Shown: positions 45,332-53,884 of the stretch, one piece after another
Position numbering within the stretch: the stretch's first letter is position 1
Layout of the letters: every line of letters starts with the position of its first letter
From: JABLTI01 sp035528035
GTDB lineage: Archaea; Asgardarchaeota; Heimdallarchaeia; JABLTI01
Assembly: GCA_035528035.1 (NCBI GenBank)
Contig: DATKZI010000008.1
Location: 17,011 to 81,010, forward strand
Direction: 5' to 3'
Length of the DNA: 64,000 bases
Position numbers and translations under genes: made by a program
Notes under the pieces: model-generated
What the model was told of the DNA's origin: nothing
The model's database searches: none
The model's input: only the letters and a program-made list of their open reading frames with translations

Positions 45332-46207
45332 TTATGTTAACTCTAATTTTCGACCACAGCTTGGACAGTGTGAATCGGTAGGATAGACTGTATGACCACA
45401 ACGTCGACAGCGTGTTATCCTCTGGCTTGGACCTCTCGGTGGAGGAGCAACAGGAGTTAAAGGTTTCGCACAATTTGGACAAACAGTATGATGTGGATAA
45501 ACAATAGCATTACAACGACCACATCGAGCAGTTCCAGGAGGAGCTTTTCCTAGAGGATCTTTAGTAGGATCACCAGTAGTTCTTGTTGGGGGAGCAAGAA
45601 TCCTATTACAATTACTACATCGAGTTTCATAGTCATATACAATCGCTCCACATTTAGCACATTTTGCTATTTTTTCTGGAGGAGGACCTTTTTGAGTTGA
45701 GGGAGAACCTGGAGAAGGGAGTTGCTGTGGTTGCCTTGGAGCATAGGGTGAAGCAGGAGGATATGGTGGGCTAGGAGAATAAGGAGAAGGTTGATTGCTC
45801 GGTGGAGGAGGTGGAATGACCGGAGCTTTTACATTTGCTTGATATGGTTGACCACAACCTGGACATTGACTGTCATCAGGTCTTAAAACGGTGCCACATC
45901 TTTCACAAATAATTCTTTGTCTAGCTGGTCCAGTTCCATAAGGAGAATAAGCAGGAGAATAACCTGAGGAACCTTGTTGAGGAGGTGGAGGAGGGGTATA
46001 TGCTACATCAATACCAAAATCATCTGGAGGAGGAGGGGGAGGATAGGATTCATAGATACCAAAAGCGCTTGATGGAGGAAGTGGAGAGGGGGATGTGGGG
46101 TCATTTAGAGAGTCATCACTAAATTTTGGAATAGCACTCCCACATTCAGAGCACATATCAGCATCATCACGATTTGCTGTACCACAGCTAGGACAAAAGA
46201 TTGTCAT
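45332..46207 (-). CDS. Five-zinc-ribbon, proline-rich adaptor protein
   Basis: The 291-aa protein has five CxxC-x(10-14)-CxxC zinc ribbons: near CPSCGTANRD, CERCGTVLRPDDSQCPGCG, CAKCGAIVYDYETRCSNCN, CGRCNAIVYPHHTVCPNCA and CRRCGHTVYPTDSHCPSCG. They are joined by Pro-rich linkers (runs of PPPPPP and PSPYSPSPPYPP). There is no membrane segment. Zinc ribbons with polyproline linkers are typical protein-interaction adaptors; which partners it binds is unknown. It stands alone, divergent from nothing nearby. Confidence 0.75.
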   Translation of the reverse strand: MTIFCPSCGTANRDDADMCSECGSAIPKFSDDSLNDPTSPSPLPPSSAFGIYESYPPPPPPDDFGIDVAYTPPPPPQQGSSGYSPAYSPYGTGPARQRIICERCGTVLRPDDSQCPGCGQPYQANVKAPVIPPPPPSNQPSPYSPSPPYPPASPYAPRQPQQLPSPGSPSTQKGPPPEKIAKCAKCGAIVYDYETRCSNCNRILAPPTRTTGDPTKDPLGKAPPGTARCGRCNAIVYPHHTVCPNCAKPLTPVAPPPRGPSQRITRCRRCGHTVYPTDSHCPSCGRKLELT

Positions 46208-46379
46208 TTTGTAAATAACGACCTCAAATATATAGTATTTGTATAATTTATTAAAGCACTATTAAATGTTGGCAAATTGTCATATTTAATAGCTTTTAAT
46301 AATTACTACTTGTTTCAACTGTAAATTATAAAGACAGCGCTCTAGGAGAAGTAAAGAAAAAAAAGTAATCTTGTTTAAT

Positions 46380-47228
46380 TCAAGACTTCTTTTTCTTTGG
46401 GAACCAGGGAATAAAAGCGCTGGTAGTTTCAACATATTCTTTATAACCAATGCGGACTGAAAGAACTTCTTTTTCTAATTTAGTTACACCAGAAATTTTC
46501 AAAAGCTGGAAGGTTAAGAGAATTGGTCCTAAAATAGTTAACCAACCTGAAATCATATTGGAAATACTATAGTAATCGAAAGCCAATGAAATTGCTATTA
46601 CAAAAATACCCCACCATTGTTCTTGTTCACCCCAATAATTAGGATGACGACTGTATTTCCACACACCAGTTGAAAGTGTTTTACCTTTATTTGCGGGATT
46701 TTTTCTGAAAATCATTAATTGAATATCGCCTGATGTTTCAAAGAAGAATCCCTCTAACCAAATAAGACCACCTATAACTAATAGAATGATTCCTAGTGTG
46801 CTTATTGGATTATTATCCGTTATTGAATTTGCAAAAACTACTGGGGAACCAATAATATAAATTAGAAACATTTGTGGTACGAAAATAATCAAGAAACTCT
46901 TCAAATAGAAATTCTTTTTCCAATCCTCACGGAAACCCTTGAACCGTATATCTTCATCTTTTCTGATAATTTTCCGAACGATTATGTAAGTCATTAATCT
47001 AATTCCCCAAACCGTTACAAGGGAGATAATTACAATCTGTCTAATAGATGACCAATTTCCTGATACGATACCATTATAGATAAAAGAAATCCAGCCCATC
47101 GACATAAAACCTAAAGCCCAACCTAAATCTACTAAGCTATTATCTTTCCAGATTACAGTTATAGGAAAAGCTAAGATAAGAGAAATTACTGGTCCTAATA
47201 ACGACCATAAAAATACCATCGGATCCAT
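46380..47228 (-). CDS. DUF1295 / steroid 5-alpha-reductase-like membrane enzyme
   Basis: The 282-aa protein has about six to seven membrane helices and the DUF1295 (steroid 5-alpha reductase C-terminal) signature GKTLSTGVWKYSRHPNYWGE with the aromatic E-QWW following. Relatives reduce or isomerise C=C bonds in isoprenoid and steroid-like lipids. The ATG at 47228 has GGTG upstream; the frame reaches 47408 but the added segment would be a long AT-rich hydrophobic leader. The Rieske oxygenase gene lies 115 bases upstream on the same strand, so they likely form a unit. Confidence 0.8.
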   Translation of the reverse strand: MDPMVFLWSLLGPVISLILAFPITVIWKDNSLVDLGWALGFMSMGWISFIYNGIVSGNWSSIRQIVIISLVTVWGIRLMTYIIVRKIIRKDEDIRFKGFREDWKKNFYLKSFLIIFVPQMFLIYIIGSPVVFANSITDNNPISTLGIILLVIGGLIWLEGFFFETSGDIQLMIFRKNPANKGKTLSTGVWKYSRHPNYWGEQEQWWGIFVIAISLAFDYYSISNMISGWLTILGPILLTFQLLKISGVTKLEKEVLSVRIGYKEYVETTSAFIPWFPKKKKS

Positions 47229-47343
47229 AACTTTACACCATTCTACATTGATTAATATAATAACAAAGTGAAAACTCTTCTTAATACTTATTGTAAAAAT
47301 ACTTAAGAAAAAAAGATTAAAACGTAAAAAACTAAAGTAAAAA

Positions 47344-48321
47344 TCATTGATTATTTGCTTTAAGTAATTCATCTCGTTTTTTACGATATTCAATAATAGG
47401 TTTATCACCAGAAATAAGATTTTCAGATATTCTTAGAGATGATTTCTTTGGTTGCTGGGTGATAACCACTCGTTTATCTTGATGAAGGATTTTTCTATTA
47501 AAACGATGAAAAAGTCTTGTCAACAATCGACCAAGTAAGGGTAAGCGAATAAACTTCTGATATAAGCGTAAATAGATAATAGTATTTTCTTCATCGACAG
47601 GTGTAAAAGCAGCAAAAATTCTAAATTTCTCAGCTAAACGATTTTGCCAAATGTTACCAAATCTAAAATGTAGAAGAGAAGGTTGTTTTGGTTCGGGAAA
47701 TTCATCCTCTTTCAGAGGAGCTGAACCATCATCTTTTCGCATATGAGCCCAAACTTGTAACTCATTATTTTCCCATTTGGTAATTGGACCATCAATTAAA
47801 GTCCTGCAACCACGACCAATGGTATTGTAATGAACAAACGGCAGATGAACAACATCAAGTTGATTTTCAATTGCACGGGAATAATGAACTGGCCAATGAT
47901 CTTTGTATGTAGCATAAAAGAATTTATCATCAATGTCCTCAAAAAAGGGCAATGGAGGATATTCTTTTACTGGTTCACCCCACCAAATCCAAATAAGACC
48001 GTGAGCATCTCGAGCAGGATAACTATGAACTTTATAGCGTTCTGGTACCTGAGCATTTTTTCCATTAGCTGGAATTTTAGTCACCGTACCTGTAACATCA
48101 TATTCAAAACCGTGAAAAGGGCATTGAATTTTATTATTACTTAATAATCGACCTTTACTTAATGAAGCACCACGGTGAGTGCATTTATCAAAAATACAAC
48201 CGATAACACCATTTTTATCGCGCCAAAAAACTAGCTTTTCGCCAAGTCTAGTAGTTCCTAAAACTTTGCCTTTCTTGATTTCTTTGGAATTTAATACAAC
48301 ATACCATTGATTACGTATCAT
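47344..48321 (-). CDS. Rieske-type non-heme iron oxygenase
   Basis: The 325-aa protein has a Rieske domain with CTHRGASL (about 47) and CPFHGFEYD (about 67) binding a 2Fe-2S cluster, then a catalytic domain with the mononuclear iron motif ENQLDVVHLPFVHYN (Asp-His-His arrangement, about 152-166). The architecture matches ring-hydroxylating and pheophorbide a/chlorophyllide-type and cholesterol-type oxygenases, all O2-dependent. A substrate in lipids or isoprenoids is suggested only by neighbours. The ATG at 48321 lies 20 bases from the next predicted promoter region. Confidence 0.88.
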   Translation of the reverse strand: MIRNQWYVVLNSKEIKKGKVLGTTRLGEKLVFWRDKNGVIGCIFDKCTHRGASLSKGRLLSNNKIQCPFHGFEYDVTGTVTKIPANGKNAQVPERYKVHSYPARDAHGLIWIWWGEPVKEYPPLPFFEDIDDKFFYATYKDHWPVHYSRAIENQLDVVHLPFVHYNTIGRGCRTLIDGPITKWENNELQVWAHMRKDDGSAPLKEDEFPEPKQPSLLHFRFGNIWQNRLAEKFRIFAAFTPVDEENTIIYLRLYQKFIRLPLLGRLLTRLFHRFNRKILHQDKRVVITQQPKKSSLRISENLISGDKPIIEYRKKRDELLKANNQ

Positions 48322-48518
48322 TAAGATGACTCTCTAGAATACAATTATTATAATGCTTAAATTATTTTTTCATTTATATTTAATCTCAATAGAATAAAGA
48401 GAGAAAAAGATAAAAGGAGAAAGGAATTAGTTAACCAAATTTCCGACAATAAGTAAGATGACAGAAAAAAATTCTGTGAAGATTTCAAACTATTACTAGC
48501 AATTGGAAGCGATATACT

Positions 48519-49823
48519 GTGACTAAAAATGAATATGATATTATAGTAGTCGGTGCAGGTTGTGCGGGACCGGCTGCAGCAAAGAAAGCTGCAGAGCTTG
48601 GTCTGAAAACCCTTTTACTGGAAAAATCCCGCGTTCCTGGAGAAAAAAACGTTTCTGGTACATGTTTAAATATGGCAGCTCTTGTTGATCCAGATTTACA
48701 CTATGTTATGAAATGTCCTGTTGAACGTGAGATAAAAGAAATGCACTCTTTTATGATCAATGAAGATCGAACAACAATGTTCAGAGAAACTCCCAGTAAA
48801 GGTATCATTCTTCTTTCAGTTAGAAGAGACCATCTTGATGCATGGCATACAGAAGAAGCTAAGAAGGCTGGTGCAGAAGTAAAATTATCCACTACAGTAA
48901 TGGACATCATAGAAGAGAATGGTGCCATTAAGGGTGTTGTAACCGATTCAGGAGAAAAATACTATGCAAAGGTTATAATTGATGCTGCAGGGGTAAACTC
49001 AATCGTTGGTCGAAAAGCAGGTTTAATACCTAAAAGAAAAGGTAAAAACATGATCCTTTATGTAATTGTTAACGTTTTCCTTGGAGAAGAAAAAATCAAT
49101 GAACGATTTGGTGATTCAATTTATTATTTCTTAGCACCAAATACCCAATATAAAACATGGCCTTGGGCTTTTCCAAAAAGAGAAGTTGTTACCATCGGTA
49201 CAGGTGGATACATGGACGAGAATCTTTTCAATGATGATATCAAATCCGTGAATGACTATATGCAAAATCTACTAAACCTTAAACCACTTAAAGAACGAAT
49301 CGAAGGTGGCAGAATAGAATCATGGGGCCTTCATTTAGAGTTTGATGAAGCAATCGAGAAAAGAACCAGAGATGGATTAATACTCACTGGGGAAGCAGGA
49401 GGATTTGTAATTCCTTTCCTTGGTGAAGGTATGGTTGAAGCGTTCTTCACAGGCATCTACGCAGCAGAAGCAGCTGCAAAAGCAATTGAAGCAGGAGATC
49501 TTTCCGCTGAGAATTTAGAAGACCATTATATGGGAAGATATAATGACAATGTGTTCTTGCAAGGATTCCGATATGTTGCTGATTTAAACAAGAAATCCAT
49601 TTTATCAAAGACAGATGAAGAAATAGTCAATATCATGCAAAATGTTTGCATTGGTGGAGGTTTCATTAGTAATGCTATTCATACAAATTGGATGAAAGGA
49701 GCAGAAGATGATGATATGGGGTTTGTGCAAGAAGCAAAAGACTTCTACGATTTCATCCAACCATATAGACAAGTTGGTTCGGAATCAATTGAAATTTACC
49801 AGAAAATGAGGAAGCAAAAATGA
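48519..49823 (+). CDS. Geranylgeranyl reductase / FixC-family flavoprotein
   Basis: The 434-aa protein has an N-terminal FAD-binding fold (DIIVVGAGCAGPAAAKKA, about 7-25) and further flavin motifs (GLILTGEAGGFVIPFLGEG, about 287-305). This is the GGR/FixC family: archaeal members saturate geranylgeranyl chains of membrane lipids with a ferredoxin partner, others are FixC-type electron transfer flavoprotein oxidoreductases. The GTG start is at 48519. The next gene overlaps by four bases and encodes a ferredoxin of the FixX kind, supporting a direct electron supply. Confidence 0.85.
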   Translation: MTKNEYDIIVVGAGCAGPAAAKKAAELGLKTLLLEKSRVPGEKNVSGTCLNMAALVDPDLHYVMKCPVEREIKEMHSFMINEDRTTMFRETPSKGIILLSVRRDHLDAWHTEEAKKAGAEVKLSTTVMDIIEENGAIKGVVTDSGEKYYAKVIIDAAGVNSIVGRKAGLIPKRKGKNMILYVIVNVFLGEEKINERFGDSIYYFLAPNTQYKTWPWAFPKREVVTIGTGGYMDENLFNDDIKSVNDYMQNLLNLKPLKERIEGGRIESWGLHLEFDEAIEKRTRDGLILTGEAGGFVIPFLGEGMVEAFFTGIYAAEAAAKAIEAGDLSAENLEDHYMGRYNDNVFLQGFRYVADLNKKSILSKTDEEIVNIMQNVCIGGGFISNAIHTNWMKGAEDDDMGFVQEAKDFYDFIQPYRQVGSESIEIYQKMRKQK

Positions 49824-50080
49824 AAGTTGAAATGAAAGTTGATTATTATCCGGGCGAAACAGGCGAATTTGTTCGAGTAGACGAAGAAAAATGTTCAGGT
49901 TGCGGTGACTGTGCAAAATTCTGCATGAGAAATGTTTGGGTAAAAGATGGCGAGATTTACCGACCAAAGAACTTGAAAGCTTGTGGTGAATGTGGAGCTT
50001 GCTGGAATATTTGCGACTTTGATGCAGTGATTTTCGAGGAACCTAAAGGCGGAACTGGTGTACGTTACGAATATGGTTAA
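49820..50080 (+). CDS. FixX-like dicluster-type ferredoxin
   Basis: The 86-aa protein has CSGCGDCAKFC and CGECGACWNIC cysteine sets, typical of the FixX-like ferredoxin. It overlaps the flavoprotein stop by four bases and its Shine-Dalgarno sequence GAGGAAG is inside that gene, so the two are translationally coupled. It probably passes electrons to the flavoprotein. Confidence 0.88.
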   Translation: MKVEMKVDYYPGETGEFVRVDEEKCSGCGDCAKFCMRNVWVKDGEIYRPKNLKACGECGACWNICDFDAVIFEEPKGGTGVRYEYG

Positions 50081-50098
50081 AAACAGGAGGTAATTATC

Positions 50099-50434
50099 GT
50101 GGTAACTGATGAAGAAATTATTGTAGAAATAAATAAGCTTAGAGATAAGCTTACCGATGAAAATCTAGCAAAGCATTTCAAATCTTGGAATAAAACAATG
50201 CAATACTATTTCCCTGATATTGATACCTATTGGCATTTAACAATGGTTAATGGACAACCAGGAGAGCCAATTAAAGGTAAATATGACAATCCAGAGATTG
50301 GTTATGAAATAACAACCGAGGATTTCTTTGCTTTGAATAGAGGTGAAATTTCTGGTTTGAAATTATTTAACCAAAAACGCTTGAAGATTAAGGCTTCAAT
50401 GCCAGATATTTTAAAACTGCAAAAATTGAACTAA
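50099..50434 (+). CDS. SCP2-type sterol/lipid carrier domain protein
   Basis: The 111-aa protein matches the SCP2 sterol-carrier domain pattern: YWHLTMVNGQPG in the first half and the C-terminal YEITTEDFFALNRGEI followed by RLKIKASMPDILKLQKLN. SCP2 domains bind acyl-CoAs, fatty acids or sterol-like lipids. The GTG at 50099 has a strong AGGAGGT Shine-Dalgarno sequence. It is the third gene of the flavoprotein-ferredoxin unit. A T-rich tract (50436-50470) after the stop probably ends the transcript. Confidence 0.85.
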   Translation: MVTDEEIIVEINKLRDKLTDENLAKHFKSWNKTMQYYFPDIDTYWHLTMVNGQPGEPIKGKYDNPEIGYEITTEDFFALNRGEISGLKLFNQKRLKIKASMPDILKLQKLN

Positions 50435-50549
50435 GATTCTTTTTTTGCTTTTTTTCTTATTTTTTTTGACAAAAATATGCTTTATTTTATGAAAAGTATT
50501 TAACTTATGATGATAAAATTTCAGAATAATAAATAGGAGAAAAGTCAAA

Positions 50550-51494
50550 ATGCCCAGAAGACCTGATGCAGAATTAGTTAAAACAACCAAATTTCATGAG
50601 CTGGAATTCCATATAATGCATGGAAGAACTGAAAGTATAATCTTTTATGATACTCAAATTGATCTTACACACACTTTGGAATTCTTGGACGAATATAATA
50701 AGTCATTAAAAGAAGAAGATCAACTTTCTCTATTCCAACTTTTCCTAACTGCTTGTACAAGAGCAACAGCTTTACGACCAAAAATTAATCGATTTGTTTC
50801 CGGTCGTCGATTATGGCAACGCAATCAGATTATCTTTGCCTTCGTAGTTAATAAGGAAAAATCTGAGACTAGTGATGAAGTAAATACTATGATTGAATTT
50901 GATCCTTTTGATACTTTGAAAACTGTCCAAAAAAGAGTGTACGAAAAGATTTACGAAGCACGCTATGGTGAAAATCCTAATGAAAAAGATATCAAATTTT
51001 TTGGCGGTTTACCACGATTTATTATTAGATTCCTCTTTTGGTTTGTTCGTTGGATGGATACACACAATCATCCAATTTATTCGCTCACTAAAGATATACC
51101 TATGTGGAGTTCAGCTTTTATTGCTCATTTAGGATCAATAGGTATCAATTCCGTTTATCACCATCCCTTTGAATTAGGAACAGCAGGTATATTATTGATT
51201 TTAGGTAAAATCCACAAAGCAGCTGTAGTTAACCAAGAAACTGAGGAAATTGAAATCAAAAAAGTAATGAATATTCGTATCAGTATCGATGACCGAATCG
51301 CTAGCGGTATTTATACCGGTCCAACTGTTGACCTCTTAAAGAATCTTATAGAGCATCCCGAGCCATTAGTTAATCCTCCTGAGTTAACTGATGAACAATT
51401 AGACAAATTAATGCTTAAAAAATACAAAAAAGAAAGACTTGAACGCGAGAAATTAAAGAAAAAAGCTTTGAAAGCTGAAAAAAGAAAAAATTAA
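50550..51494 (+). CDS. Stand-alone 2-oxoacid-dehydrogenase E2-type acyltransferase
   Basis: The 314-aa protein resembles the catalytic domain of E2 acyltransferases but has no lipoyl or subunit-binding domain. It has LFQLFLTACTRATALRPKINRF, GRRLWQRNQIIFAFVV and the C-terminal NIRISIDDRIASGIYTG. The usual catalytic HxxxDG is replaced by DDRIASG, which I recognise from a family of free-standing E2-like proteins (FDERIEDG) and so treat as normal. The start ATG at 50550 has GGAG upstream. A basic Lys-rich tail follows. Whether it acts on CoA-linked substrates from the lipid cluster is unknown. Confidence 0.8.
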   Translation: MPRRPDAELVKTTKFHELEFHIMHGRTESIIFYDTQIDLTHTLEFLDEYNKSLKEEDQLSLFQLFLTACTRATALRPKINRFVSGRRLWQRNQIIFAFVVNKEKSETSDEVNTMIEFDPFDTLKTVQKRVYEKIYEARYGENPNEKDIKFFGGLPRFIIRFLFWFVRWMDTHNHPIYSLTKDIPMWSSAFIAHLGSIGINSVYHHPFELGTAGILLILGKIHKAAVVNQETEEIEIKKVMNIRISIDDRIASGIYTGPTVDLLKNLIEHPEPLVNPPELTDEQLDKLMLKKYKKERLEREKLKKKALKAEKRKN

Positions 51495-51519
51495 GGGAGA
51501 AATCCCTTATCTCTTTTAT

Positions 51520-52338
51520 TTAAACTGGTCTTAAAGTTCCAGCAAAAACTAACCAAGCTAAGAGTGATTTTGAAACTAAACTTAGGATGATATACCATCG
51601 TTCACCATAAAGGTAGTTAGCCCATTTGCCGACTCTTTTATATTGTAAAAACATGTTTATTGGGAAAGTATTGAAGAAGAAGAAATATCCTCCTAAAATT
51701 GCCCAAACAAACCAAGGAGCATTTGATACATCTCCACCAATTCCTGCAATGTATATTGCTATTAATATCCAAGGAATGATACCTAGAAAAATACCAATAT
51801 AAAATGCAATCCATTTGGTTTTCTCAGAATCTTGATTGTGAATTTCCATCATCAAACCCATGAGATTCATTGCAGCATTAAGTGCGACCACTGAAATTAG
51901 TGCAGCCAAATTTAGCACACCAAAATTCATAGCAATAAGAACTATCATTATTGATGAGCTTAAAGCATATTCAAACCATCTGAAGTAATTAATGCCTTTT
52001 TCTAGATTCCTATTGTAGAAATCATTAACTTTTGGTAAAACAATTAAGAAATGAGCAATGGCTGACAAGAATAGAAATGATGAGGTAACAGGTCCTAAAG
52101 GTATTTCAAAAAGTGTTCTAGTCTCAGGAAGTAATGCAAATTCACCACCACCTATATCAGTTAATTTCAAGAAATCTGTAGTAACAGGTAATCTAAAATC
52201 AATAATATCTCCTATTAGAAAACCACCAATTAACATAAATGATGCTTGTATGAAATGAACAGCACCCATTATTCCGTTAAAACGTCTTAAACCTGGATAA
52301 GTTATTTCTTTTGTTTTCTTTTCACGTATTCCTTCCAA
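51520..52338 (-). CDS. Heliorhodopsin
   Basis: The 272-aa protein has seven hydrophobic helices and the heliorhodopsin hallmarks. Retinal lysine is K257 in LSLVSKSLLAWLVF of helix 7; the Schiff-base counterion is E123 in RWFEYALSSSIMIV; conserved His occur at H28 (AVHFIQA) and H96 (AIAHFLIV). Heliorhodopsins are inverted relative to type-1 rhodopsins, do not pump ions and act as light sensors or regulators. The TTG at 52338 is preferred because GGGAGG is seven bases upstream. It is divergent from the class II photolyase gene. Confidence 0.92.
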   Translation of the reverse strand: MEGIREKKTKEITYPGLRRFNGIMGAVHFIQASFMLIGGFLIGDIIDFRLPVTTDFLKLTDIGGGEFALLPETRTLFEIPLGPVTSSFLFLSAIAHFLIVLPKVNDFYNRNLEKGINYFRWFEYALSSSIMIVLIAMNFGVLNLAALISVVALNAAMNLMGLMMEIHNQDSEKTKWIAFYIGIFLGIIPWILIAIYIAGIGGDVSNAPWFVWAILGGYFFFFNTFPINMFLQYKRVGKWANYLYGERWYIILSLVSKSLLAWLVFAGTLRPV

Positions 52339-52507
52339 AATTAAATCCTCCCAATAAAGAATTAAATTGGTTATATAACAATAAAGCATTTCAAATATAA
52401 TAATTCTAGTTGATTTTTTAAGGTTTAAATCGATAAAAACCTTATTTTTTGAGGGGTCTCTTATATAGCAATAACGAATTGTTGTTCTTATGAAAAATAA
52501 ACAATAG

Positions 52508-53884
52508 ATGAAAGTAATGATTCAATTTGAACGAATTCAACAATTGAATAACATATCATTAAGTAAGAAGGGTAATTTCGTAATTTACTGGATGCAATCA
52601 TCGCATCGAACTGAATTTAATCATGCATTAGAATTTGCTATAGAACAAGCAAATAAATTACAAAAATCATTAATTGTTTTTTTTGGATTAACTGGATCAT
52701 TTCCTGAAGCAAATGAAAGACATTATTATTTTCTTCTAGAAGGATTACAAGAGGTTAAATTAAATCTCCAAAAAAGAGGTATTAACTTTATTTTACAGAA
52801 AATCTCACCTGAACTTGGTATAGAAAAATTAGCTGATGAAGCGGCATTAATAGTAGTTGACAGAGGTTATCTATCTATTGAAAAAAAATGGCGGAGATAC
52901 CTTTCAGGTAAAATAGATTGCCCATTAATACAAGTTGAAAGTAACGTTATTGTACCTATAGAAGAAGCATCAGATAAAGAGGAATATGGAGCTTATACCA
53001 TTAGACCAAAAATCACAAAAAAATTAGAAAAATATCTTGTTCCTCTAGCTAATAGAAATTTAAAAAGTAGCTCTTCTGAATATCAATTTGACTCAATTGA
53101 TCCTTATAACATTAAGGATATAATTGTTGGACTAAGGTTAGATCATAGTATAAAGAAACTAGAGAATTTTAAAGGAGGAACTTCTATTGCAAGAAATCTC
53201 CTCCAAGAATTCATTAAAAACAAGTTAGACAAATATGAAACTATGAGAAATAATCCTACTGAAGATTACCAATCAAATTTAAGTCCCTACCTTCATTTGG
53301 GACAAATATCCCCTCTCAAGATTGCATTAGAAATATCAAAAACTAAAAGACAAGCACGAGAGGATTTTCTTGAGCAATTGATCATTCGAAGGGAATTAAG
53401 TATGAATTTTGTTTTCTATAATAGTGGTTATGATAAATTTGAGAGTTTAAATCTGCCAAATTGGGCTTTTGAAACTCTTGACGTTCATACTAAAGATAAA
53501 AGAGAGTATATTTATTCTTTGAACGAATTTGAGGAAGCTCAAACTCATGATCCATATTGGAATGCTGCTCAAAAAGAAATGGTCAATACTGGTAAGATGC
53601 ATAATTATATGCGAATGTATTGGGGTAAGAAGATCCTAGAATGGACTGAAACTCCAAAACAAGCTCATGAAATTGCCATCTATTTGAATAATAAATACGA
53701 GCTAGATGGAAGAGACCCAAATGGTTTTACTGGAGTAGCTTGGTGTTTTGGTAAACATGATCGTCCTTGGAAGGAACGACCTATTTTTGGGAAAGTTCGT
53801 TATATGAATGCCAACGGATTAAAACGTAAGTTCAATGTTGATGGATATGTAGAAAAAATTGCAAAGAATGAAAACAAACTATAA
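52508..53884 (+). CDS. phr: Class II CPD photolyase
   Basis: The 458-aa protein is a class II cyclobutane pyrimidine dimer photolyase: IYWMQSSHRTEFNHAL near the N-terminus (antenna/FAD-binding architecture), SPYLHLGQISPLKIAL, HDPYWNAAQKEM and ELDGRDPNGFTGVAWCFG followed by KHDRPWKERPIFGKVRYMN. It uses light and reduced FAD to split UV-induced pyrimidine dimers. The ATG at 52508 has no clear Shine-Dalgarno element; ATG 52517 is an alternative. It ends six bases inside the convergent queE gene and shares a 170-base divergent promoter region with the heliorhodopsin gene. Confidence 0.95.
   Translation: MKVMIQFERIQQLNNISLSKKGNFVIYWMQSSHRTEFNHALEFAIEQANKLQKSLIVFFGLTGSFPEANERHYYFLLEGLQEVKLNLQKRGINFILQKISPELGIEKLADEAALIVVDRGYLSIEKKWRRYLSGKIDCPLIQVESNVIVPIEEASDKEEYGAYTIRPKITKKLEKYLVPLANRNLKSSSSEYQFDSIDPYNIKDIIVGLRLDHSIKKLENFKGGTSIARNLLQEFIKNKLDKYETMRNNPTEDYQSNLSPYLHLGQISPLKIALEISKTKRQAREDFLEQLIIRRELSMNFVFYNSGYDKFESLNLPNWAFETLDVHTKDKREYIYSLNEFEEAQTHDPYWNAAQKEMVNTGKMHNYMRMYWGKKILEWTETPKQAHEIAIYLNNKYELDGRDPNGFTGVAWCFGKHDRPWKERPIFGKVRYMNANGLKRKFNVDGYVEKIAKNENKL

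Noticed and set aside
50550..51494. Loss of the catalytic His of the E2 acyltransferase
   Set aside because: Stand-alone relatives show the same DERI-type motif, so the difference appears family-normal and not a decayed active site.
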